Positions 1 to 5,486 of a stretch of DNA of 7,119 nucleotides are shown here, one piece after another. Position 1 is the stretch's first letter. The number at the start of each line of letters is the position of its first letter. This DNA comes from Chitinophagaceae bacterium (lineage in GTDB: Bacteria; Bacteroidota; Bacteroidia; Chitinophagales; Chitinophagaceae), in NCBI GenBank assembly GCA_003526435.1, contig DPWF01000040.1, positions 1-7,119 of the forward strand. Direction: 5' to 3'. The notes beneath the pieces are model-generated. The model did no database searches, had not been told where the DNA came from, and saw only the letters and a program-made list of their open reading frames with translations. The translations under genes were made by a program, and so were the position numbers.

Positions 1-259
1 TTACGCCTTCGGCTGTACAGGCTTCTCCTAAACTTTTGGCATAGGCTGCAGCATGTTTACTATAATGTATTTCCATGGTGAGCGCATCAATAGATGGCTC
101 CAGCGCATTGTACATATAGGGTAGTGCCTGTTGCTGAAATTCATTGGTTGCTGTAACGCCTGCGCGCAAAACGGATGGCAGTGTTGCAGCCAACCCTATA
201 GCCAAACCTGCTTTGCCTGATGTTTTGACAAAATTGCGACGTGATGATTGATGGCTCAT
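1..259 (-). CDS. Fe/Mn superoxide dismutase with Tat signal, N-terminal part
   Basis: Converts superoxide to hydrogen peroxide and oxygen with an Fe or Mn centre. Only the first 86 codons are present; the gene runs off the left edge. I translated it from the ATG at 259-257 on the minus strand. Residues 5-12 (SSRRNFVK) match the twin-arginine consensus, followed by a hydrophobic stretch at about 17-31 and a small-residue region near 33-38, so export by Tat to the periplasm or outside is likely. Residues 46-80 match the SOD N-terminal helical hairpin: LPYMYNALEP, then TMEIHYSKH. His65 aligns with the first metal ligand (His26 in E. coli SodA), His69 with His30, and Tyr73 with the active-site Tyr34. 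The other three metal ligands lie outside the window, so metal preference cannot be judged. It lies 50 bp downstream of lptF/G on the same strand and may be co-transcribed. The family call is firm; the export is inferred from the signal. Confidence 0.85.
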   Translation of the reverse strand, partial: MSHQSSRRNFVKTSGKAGLAIGLAATLPSVLRAGVTATNEFQQQALPYMYNALEPSIDALTMEIHYSKHAAAYAKSLGEACTAEGV

Positions 260-309
260 GCAAAAAAATTAAATGGTGAATAAACCTTTTTTCCCTGCCT
301 CTTGGTTCT

Positions 310-1749
310 TTATGCTTGTTTCTTTCTAAAATTATTCCAAATCTGGCGGAACCTTGTAAAAGTTCTGTAATAAAATTCCTGGTTGAAAAGCTGAGAATCG
401 TGCATGGCTTTAAAAGTAAGAAATGCGCCGATGGGTATCAGTATCAATGTCGATAACCACATGCCTTCCATCGGTGATGCCTGACCCGAACGCACAAATT
501 TTTCACCAAATGTGTTAAACAGGTGAAATAATACGAAGAAGATGATGGCAAATACCAATGGTGTTCCCAGCCCACCTTTCCTGATAATAGAACCCAGTGG
601 GGCGCCAATCAGGAACAACACAATACAGGCAACAGAAAGGGTGAATTTCCGGTGCCATTCAATTTCATGATATCGCAGCGATTTATATTTCTCTTCGTAA
701 TCGGAAGCAAGAAATCCCATATTGCCCTTGATACTGGTAATTTGTCCAAATGTGCCGTCAATAATACTTTCCCTTAGAGAATCTGGTAACAAGGCATCAA
801 AAGTTTTGGCTGTTTTGATGGATGCGGTATCTGTTTTAATCCATCCTGTATCATTTGCATAACGGGCAAAACGCACATAAGGTGTTATTTCGGAACGTGC
901 TTTTCGAGTGTAAAATGTATCAATATGTTCCAGTGAATCAATCGCTGAATTCAGTTGTCGAAGGGTCAACATCTTTGGATCATAAAAAGCACTGTCGCCG
1001 GTTTTGGTCATCTGGAAACTTTTCAGGTCGAATACTTTTTTATACTCCTTAAAACCTAACCGTATAAATTCGGTATTGGTAGTGCCTCTTGGACCTCTTT
1101 CTTCAAAGCGCCAACCATTTTTAAGAATAAATTCCAGAAATTTTTTATCGGGTGTAATGCGCATAATACCCGATTGAGCCATGAGCATATTGTCCTGCAG
1201 ACCATAATTTTTTTCAAATAGAACGATATCGTGTATTACACTGTCGTTCTTTTCTTTTTTGCCTAACTTAATTACATAGCCATCAAGTTTATCATAAAAA
1301 ACACCTTCCTTGATGTCAATCGCCGGTTTGGAAACAATGATATCATATTTCAATGAAGCCAACTTTAGTTGTGTAACCGGAATGATATTATTGGAGAATA
1401 AAAAAGCCAACCCACTCAGAAAAACGGTGATGATGAATAAGGGTCGCATAAATCGTAATAATGGAATACCCGAAGCCTTGATGGCCACCAGTTCAAAACT
1501 TTCACCCAGGTTGCCAAAAGTCATGATAGATGAAAACAGCGAAGCAAGCGGTAAAGCCATCGGAACCCAGAACAACATTACAAGTCCCACGAGTTTCATC
1601 ACCGTAAAAAAATCCAGTCCTTTTCCAACCAGGTCATCAATATACAACCAGAAAAACTGCATGGTAAGTACAAATAATGAAATGGCAAAAGCAGCCAGAA
1701 AAGGGCCGATAAAAGAACGGATGATGAGTATGTCTAGTTTTTTGAGCAT
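310..1749 (-). CDS. LptF/LptG-family lipopolysaccharide export permease
   Basis: Inner-membrane subunit of the LptB2FG ABC transporter that extracts lipopolysaccharide and feeds it to the periplasmic Lpt bridge. The 479-aa product has the family layout: three N-terminal membrane helices (about 12-33, 51-75, 98-120), a periplasmic region (about 125-365), then three C-terminal helices (about 368-386, 396-413, 430-447). The segment NLGESFELVAIKASGI (80-95) corresponds to the cytoplasmic coupling helix that contacts LptB, and GAPLGSIIRKGGLGTPL (382-398) is the conserved motif after TM4. It is roughly 110 aa longer than E. coli LptF (366 aa), mostly because of extra sequence at about 245-345 before TM4; Bacteroidota members are generally longer. 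It starts at the only plausible ATG (1749-1747), directly before the first helix, and ends in TAA. No lptB or second permease is visible, so F and G cannot be told apart. The Tat-SOD gene follows. Confidence 0.9.
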   Translation of the reverse strand: MLKKLDILIIRSFIGPFLAAFAISLFVLTMQFFWLYIDDLVGKGLDFFTVMKLVGLVMLFWVPMALPLASLFSSIMTFGNLGESFELVAIKASGIPLLRFMRPLFIITVFLSGLAFLFSNNIIPVTQLKLASLKYDIIVSKPAIDIKEGVFYDKLDGYVIKLGKKEKNDSVIHDIVLFEKNYGLQDNMLMAQSGIMRITPDKKFLEFILKNGWRFEERGPRGTTNTEFIRLGFKEYKKVFDLKSFQMTKTGDSAFYDPKMLTLRQLNSAIDSLEHIDTFYTRKARSEITPYVRFARYANDTGWIKTDTASIKTAKTFDALLPDSLRESIIDGTFGQITSIKGNMGFLASDYEEKYKSLRYHEIEWHRKFTLSVACIVLFLIGAPLGSIIRKGGLGTPLVFAIIFFVLFHLFNTFGEKFVRSGQASPMEGMWLSTLILIPIGAFLTFKAMHDSQLFNQEFYYRTFTRFRQIWNNFRKKQA

Positions 1750-1756
1750 TGAATAG

Positions 1757-1846
1757 CGTGAATGGTGAATCGTGAATGGTCAAATGACAAAGTGAAACTC
1801 ATGGTTGAATATATTGCTATTCACCATTCACGATTCACCATTCACG
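1757..1846. repeat. 24-bp perfect inverted repeat of GTGAAT(G/C) heptamers
   Basis: The arms at 1757-1780 and 1823-1846 are exact reverse complements, separated by 42 bp. Each arm is itself a period-7 tandem: GTGAATG, GTGAATC, GTGAATG at 1758-1778, and four units ATTCACC/ATTCACG at 1819-1846 in the other orientation. The element lies between the divergent starts of the lptF/G permease and the gene at 1865. It has no coding content and no room for a transposase. It could form a long hairpin in DNA or RNA, be a dispersed intergenic repeat, or be a set of protein binding sites; the sequence does not choose among these. Confidence 0.85.
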
Positions 1847-1864
1847 TTTCCCTACCTTTATTAC

Positions 1865-2485
1865 ATGTTACCCACAAAACTAACACTTTCAGCAGAGGAA
1901 AGATTACTGATGATGGATACCCGCTTTATTTTAACAAAGAACGGGCTACTGAAAAAAGTGGAGTTATTGCTTGGTGAACTGAGTGAAAGGATCAGGCAAA
2001 GAGTTGTTGAACTTAGGTTGAACGACTCATCGCTGTTTGTACTCAGTCCGAAAATAGCCAGGGGCGAGCAATACCAAAGCCTGCCCTGGGTGATGCTCGA
2101 TTATCCCCGCGTTTTTACCAGAACAGATAGTTGTGCCATCCGTTGTTTTTTCTGGTGGGGCAACTATTGGACCATCACATTACAGTTGGCCGGTGTTTAT
2201 CTTGATCAATACAAGCAATCGGTTGAAGCATTTGTACAGGAACATTTAACGGAGAATGACTGGTATTTATCTGTTGGAGAAGACCAATGGCAACATCAAC
2301 TGGAGCCAACAACCTATGTAGCAGCAGCTTCCGTTGATAAAACATATTGGTTGCGAGACCGGCCCTTTCTAAAACTGGTAAAAAAAATCCCACTGGAACA
2401 GTGGGATGATTTATTTCCATTGCTGGAAAATAATATTGTTTCATTGCTGTTGATCCTAAAATCAAATCAGGCGCCCAGTCTGTGA
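1865..2485 (+). CDS. Conserved Bacteroidota protein of unknown function (206 aa)
   Basis: I cannot name a function. The product is soluble-looking, with no signal peptide or membrane helix. It begins with a charged, probably helical stretch (about 8-50), then carries IARGEQYQSLPWVMLDYPRVF (residues about 64-84) and an aromatic block FFWWGNYW (95-102). From memory, the pattern 'sG.nY.glPyvmLDYPR.F ... FWWGN' recurs in unnamed proteins of this phylum, so it is probably a real conserved family; I could not search. A frame-consistent ATG at 1805 exists, but the extra 20 residues would be encoded by the heptamer inverted repeat, so the ATG at 1865 is the better start; the Met-Met at about residue 16 is a further alternative. 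Divergent from lptF/G. Its 3' end overlaps the START-like gene on the other strand by 19 bp. Ends in TGA. Confidence 0.75.
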   Translation: MLPTKLTLSAEERLLMMDTRFILTKNGLLKKVELLLGELSERIRQRVVELRLNDSSLFVLSPKIARGEQYQSLPWVMLDYPRVFTRTDSCAIRCFFWWGNYWTITLQLAGVYLDQYKQSVEAFVQEHLTENDWYLSVGEDQWQHQLEPTTYVAAASVDKTYWLRDRPFLKLVKKIPLEQWDDLFPLLENNIVSLLLILKSNQAPSL

Positions 2486-2850
2486 AATAATTCCTTCACC
2501 TGGTACTCCCATAACTGACTCTGGTCTTTGATTTCATTTTTCTCTGCATAATCCTTGATCACTAAAATGGTCTGATTGGATATTTCGGTTTTCTCAATGC
2601 GAAACTCGAAATATTCATTCTTTTCAGTGTGCAACCAATGAAAGCGGATAAATTTATCCTGTTCCTGGTCGAGGATAGACGCCTTATCTGGCGTGCCGCC
2701 ATTCCATGAAAAACTATATACACCTTCCCATTCATCAACCTTATCTGCAAACCATTCCTGGAGACCTGCGGGTGTGGCAAGAAACTCAAAAAGAATGGCT
2801 GGGGAACATCTCACTGGAAACTCTAACGTAAATAACTGCTTTTTACTCAT
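2467..2850 (-). CDS. START-like (SRPBCC/AHSA1-type) domain protein
   Basis: Small 127-aa cytoplasmic protein with the helix-grip fold organisation: strand 1 (about 5-13, LFTLEFPVR), helices 1-2 carrying SPAILFEFLATPAGLQEWFAD (about 16-36), a run of beta strands including a Trp-Gly-Gly turn and FIRFHW (about 67-72), and a long C-terminal helix (about 109-125). SRPBCC proteins bind hydrophobic ligands or act as co-chaperones (AHSA1). The compact version here is common in Bacteroidota, where it is annotated only as START-like, with no known ligand. Length is normal. It starts at ATG 2850-2848; the stop TGA lies inside the 3' end of the convergent gene. A well-spaced promoter candidate lies about 35 bp upstream. 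Fold is confident, function is not. Confidence 0.85.
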   Translation of the reverse strand: MSKKQLFTLEFPVRCSPAILFEFLATPAGLQEWFADKVDEWEGVYSFSWNGGTPDKASILDQEQDKFIRFHWLHTEKNEYFEFRIEKTEISNQTILVIKDYAEKNEIKDQSQLWEYQVKELFHRLGA

Positions 2851-2884
2851 TACTATCTTTTAACTACCGTCAATCGTAAGGCTG

Positions 2885-2915
2885 CAATAATATTAAATAA
2901 TCTATACCCTCCAAA
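2885..2915 (-). promoter_or_regulatory. Candidate Bacteroidota-type promoter for the START-like gene
   Basis: Read on the minus strand, TTTG (2915-2912) is followed after exactly 19 bp by TATTATTG (2892-2885), one mismatch from the TAnnTTTG -7 consensus used by the primary sigma factor of this phylum. Transcription would start near 2880, leaving a leader of about 30 nt before the ATG at 2850. The match is by eye in AT-rich DNA, so chance is possible. Confidence 0.4.
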
Positions 2916-3018
2916 TGTTTTTTTAATGAAGGATACAGTTTTAGGGCAGGTATTTTTCGGCAAAGGATTTGATAGAGTATAAGTGATTGTTTTTCAATAG
3001 GTTGTATCAAATGTTTTT

Positions 3019-3049
3019 TTTGATGGAATATGAAAAATGCTTAAATTGC
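3019..3049 (+). promoter_or_regulatory. Weak candidate promoter for rpoD
   Basis: TTTG at 3019-3022 is separated by 19 bp from TAAATTGC at 3042-3049, a poor match to TAnnTTTG but at the right spacing. It would give an rpoD leader of about 85-90 nt. The rest of the 292-bp gap (2851-3142) is AT-rich, with a T8 tract (3014-3021) inside a weak 6-bp hairpin (ATCAAA 3006-3011 / TTTGAT 3019-3024). I see no other gene or RNA in it. Confidence 0.25.
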
Positions 3050-3142
3050 TGTAAAGACAGGAACAGACGCCAGCACAGGAGAGATTAGCCTTCATCTCAG
3101 TTACATCAAACAACCCTAACATACAACCAAAACTGTTTCCAC

Positions 3143-4015
3143 ATGAGTATGCGTCAACTCAAAATCACGAAATCGATCACGAACCGTGAATCGCAGAGTC
3201 TGGAGAAATACCTGCAGGAAATTGGTAAAGTGGATCTTATTAGTCCGGAAGAAGAAGTGCAACTAGCCATGCGAATTCGCCAGGGAGACCAGCGTTCATT
3301 GGATCGTCTGGTAAAATCGAACCTTCGCTTTGTGGTTTCTGTGGCCAAACAATACCAGAACCAGGGATTAACATTACCCGATCTCATAAATGAAGGAAAC
3401 CTGGGGTTGATAAAAGCGGCATTGCGTTTCGATGAAACAAGGGGTTTTAAATTTATTTCATATGCCGTATGGTGGATCAGGCAAAGTATTTTACAGGCTT
3501 TGGCCGAACAGAGCCGTATTGTAAGGCTTCCATTAAATAAAGTAGGACTTACCAACCGTATCAGCAAAGCCTACCAGTTACTTGAGCAGGAATTTGAACG
3601 TGAGCCAACAGCACAGGAACTGGCCGATTTGCTGGAACTGAGCATAGAAGAAGTATCTGCCACCATGAGTGTAGGTTTTCGGCATGTGAGCATGGACACG
3701 CCTTTGTCGGATGGAGAAGACGGCACCCTGATGGATGTAATGGAAAATCCCAACGCCGAAAAAACAGACGAAAACCTCGTGCACTATGAATCATTAAGGC
3801 TGGAAATAGAAAGAAGCCTGAAAACATTAACAGAAAGGCAAAAAGATGTGCTTTGTTATTTCTTTGGAATCGGGGTAGATAACCCGCTGAGCCTGGAAGA
3901 TATAGGTGAACGTTTTAACCTTACCCGCGAAAGGGTTCGGCAGATCAAGGACAAGGCTATTACCAAACTGAGAAGTACCAGCAGGTGTAAACACCTGAAA
4001 GTGTACCTCGGATAA
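3143..4015 (+). CDS. rpoD: Primary RNA polymerase sigma factor, RpoD/SigA (sigma-70 family)
   Basis: Housekeeping sigma factor that directs RNA polymerase core to promoters. The 290-aa protein is the short form usual in Bacteroidota, without region 1.1 or the long non-conserved insert of E. coli RpoD. Visible regions: 1.2 (about 17-50, [20 protein letters not shown]); 2 (about 54-124), with the core-binding [13 protein letters not shown] (80-92) and the -10 recognition and melting segment [15 protein letters not shown] (102-116); 3 (about 133-185); the region 3.2 finger (about 183-210, [16 protein letters not shown]); and 4 (about 222-281), with helix-turn-helix [20 protein letters not shown] (250-269). 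Two in-frame ATGs, 3143 and 3149, are possible; many relatives begin MRQLKI, which would be the second. No Shine-Dalgarno is apparent, as is usual in the phylum. It is followed by a terminator and then ffh. It ends in TAA. Confidence 0.96.
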   Translation: MSMRQLKITKSITNRESQSLEKYLQEIGKVDLISPEEEVQLAMRIRQGDQRSLDRLVKSNLRFVVSVAKQYQNQGLTLPDLINEGNLGLIKAALRFDETRGFKFISYAVWWIRQSILQALAEQSRIVRLPLNKVGLTNRISKAYQLLEQEFEREPTAQELADLLELSIEEVSATMSVGFRHVSMDTPLSDGEDGTLMDVMENPNAEKTDENLVHYESLRLEIERSLKTLTERQKDVLCYFFGIGVDNPLSLEDIGERFNLTRERVRQIKDKAITKLRSTSRCKHLKVYLG

Positions 4016-4027
4016 ACAAATCCGTAC

Positions 4028-4035
4028 TATATTTG
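4028..4035 (+). promoter_or_regulatory. Perfect TAnnTTTG -7 element, candidate ffh promoter
   Basis: TATATTTG matches the Bacteroidota -7 consensus exactly, 13 bp after the rpoD stop and 67 bp before the ffh ATG. No TTTG or TTG is seen at the expected -33 distance, which falls in the last rpoD codons. A transcript starting here would carry the stem-loop at 4044-4070 near its 5' end. Confidence 0.4.
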
Positions 4036-4043
4036 CAACGCCT

Positions 4044-4073
4044 AAAGTGAACCTCAGATTGGTTCACTTTTTT
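4044..4073 (+). terminator. Intrinsic terminator after rpoD
   Basis: A perfect 10-bp stem, AAAGTGAACC (4044-4053) and GGTTCACTTT (4061-4070), encloses a 7-nt loop; the run of six T residues spans 4068-4073. It begins 28 bp past the rpoD stop, the usual place for a rho-independent terminator. Because a good -7 element lies just upstream, it may also sit in the ffh leader. Confidence 0.75.
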
Positions 4074-4101
4074 ATTGGTGAATGACCCGAAATAGTGAAT
4101 T

Positions 4102-5424
4102 ATGTTTCAGAATCTCTCGGAAAAATTAGAATCAGCGTTTAAAAACCTCAAAGGTGAGTCGCGTATTAATGACCTCAATATTGCGAATACAGTAAAAGAT
4201 ATCCGTCGTGCACTGATTGATGCCGATGTAAACTTTAAAATAGCCAAAGAATTTACCGACAAGGTAAAAGACAAAGCAGTTGGTGAGAAAGTAATCAATG
4301 CCATCAGTCCAGGACAACTCATGGTAAAAATTGTGCAGGATGAGTTGACGGAGTTGATGGGAGGAACAGAAGCTGCTTTCAATATTACAGGTAATCCTGC
4401 GGTGATTCTGATTGCCGGTTTACAGGGTAGTGGTAAAACAACTTTTACTGGAAAACTGGCCAATTATCTCAAAAGCCAAAAAGGAAAATCTCCTTTATTG
4501 GTTGCGGCAGATATTTACCGGCCTGCGGCGATTGATCAGTTAACGGTATTGGCAGAACAGGTAGGTGTAGATATTTACAGTGAACGTGAGAATAAAGATG
4601 CTGTTGCCATTGCATTGAATGCCATCAAAGAAGCCAAGGCATAGAATAAAAATGTAGTCATCATCGATACTGCGGGTCGTTTGGCCATTGATGAGGCGAT
4701 GATGAAAGAAGTGGCCGATATTAAAGCTGCAGTGAATCCTACAGAAATATTGTTTGTGGTGGATTCAATGACGGGTCAGGATGCTGTAAATACAGCCAAA
4801 GCCTTCAATGATCGGCTTGATTTTTCCGGTGTGGTATTAACCAAACTGGATGGTGATACAAGAGGTGGTGCTGCCTTATCTATTAAATACACGGTTAATA
4901 AACCCATCAAATTTGTCAGCAGTGGGGAAAAGCTTGATACGCTTGATGTTTTCTATCCGGAAAGGATGGCGCAGCGTATCCTGGGTATGGGAGATATTAC
5001 CACGCTCGTAGAAAAAGCACAGGCCCAGTATGATGAGGTGCAGGCAAAAAAGCTGGAGAAAAAAATTCGGAAGAATCAATTTGATTTTCAGGATTTTCTC
5101 GATCAGTTACAGCAGATCAAAAAAATGGGTAACCTGAAAGACCTGATGGGTATGATACCGGGTGTAGGGAAAGCCATTAAGGATGTAGACATCAATGATG
5201 ATGCATTTAAAGGTATTGAAGCCATGATCAGTTCTATGACTCCATATGAGAGAGCCAATCCTGATAGTCTTACACCCAGCCGGAAACAACGAATTGCAAA
5301 AGGAAGTGGAAAAGATATTGCGGAGATCAATGCTTTTATGAAGCAGTTTGAACAGATGAAGCAGATGATGAAGATGATGAACAATATGCCTATGGGAGGA
5401 AGACTTCCGGGTATGCGCCGATAA
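4102..5424 (+). CDS. ffh: Signal recognition particle GTPase Ffh (SRP54), interrupted by an in-frame amber codon
   Basis: Ffh binds 4.5S RNA and emerging signal or membrane segments and delivers ribosomes to FtsY at the inner membrane. Reading through the TAG gives a normal-length protein of about 440 residues. Order: N domain (1-about 95); G domain with P-loop GLQGSGKTT (106-114), DIYRPAA (137-143), DTAGR (189-193), TKLD (247-250) and SSGEK (273-277); then the M domain, with GNLKDLMGMIPG (343-354), the RNA-binding SRKQRIAKGSG (393-403) and a Met-rich C-terminal helix (about 410-440). Codon 181 is TAG (4642-4644), between the second and third GTPase motifs. Frame is kept and no other lesion is visible. 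Neither half should work alone: the first lacks DTAGR, TKLD and the M domain, the second lacks the P-loop. Sequencing error, recent mutation or suppression are all possible. Starts at ATG 4102, with TAA at 5422. No SRP RNA is seen nearby. Confidence 0.93.
4642..4644 (+). other. In-frame TAG stop inside ffh
   Basis: The codon follows ...EAKA and precedes NKNVVIIDTAGR, all in one frame. A single base change from CAG (Gln), AAG (Lys) or GAG (Glu) would create it, and a polar residue is typical here. The gene's natural stop is TAA. The first plausible in-frame restarts are TTG 4681 (residue 194, after DTAGR) and the ATG pair near 4699, so a restarted product would lack the P-loop. Confidence 0.95.
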
Positions 5425-5426
5425 AA

Positions 5427-5443
5427 TTGTACGGCCCGTACAA
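5427..5443. repeat. 17-bp palindrome between ffh and the repeat-protein gene
   Basis: TTGTACGG and CCGTACAA flank one central C, giving perfect 8-bp arms that begin 3 bp past the ffh stop. As RNA it could fold into a 7-bp stem with a 3-nt loop. There is no T-run after it, so it is a poor intrinsic terminator; an operator-like site or a 3'-end stabilising hairpin are alternatives. Confidence 0.6.
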
Positions 5444-5486
5444 CATTGTTCATTTAACTGGTGTCATAACCTGACATAAGATTTGT

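Noticed and set aside
1757..1846. Inverted repeat as ends of a mobile element or a terminator
   Set aside because: Only 42 bp lie between the arms, no target duplication is seen in the flanks, and there is no T-run; both flanking genes point away from it.
1805..1864. Upstream ATG giving a 20-residue longer start for the gene at 1865
   Set aside because: The added residues are encoded by the heptamer inverted repeat and look like translated repeat, not protein; the downstream ATG gives a normal start.
3154..3827. Open frames on the minus strand opposite rpoD
   Set aside because: They are shadows of the strongly conserved sigma factor and show no recognisable protein features.
3982..3997. CAGGTGT/ACACCTG palindrome at the 3' end of rpoD
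   Set aside because: It lies in coding sequence with a 2-nt centre and no T-run; probably a chance effect of codons.
4102..5424. Genome-wide reassignment of TAG to an amino acid
   Set aside because: Only one in-frame TAG occurs among about 2,170 codons of seven genes; a reassigned code would normally show more.
4102..5424. A deliberately split Ffh made as two proteins
   Set aside because: The break lies inside the GTPase core between the G2 and G3 motifs, with no good start before DTAGR and no intergenic spacing; a split would disrupt the fold.
5477..5485. TAAGATTTG as a promoter for the secreted-protein gene
   Set aside because: The spacing is TAnnnTTTG rather than TAnnTTTG, and it ends next to the ATG, so transcription would start inside the signal peptide; no later in-frame start fits.
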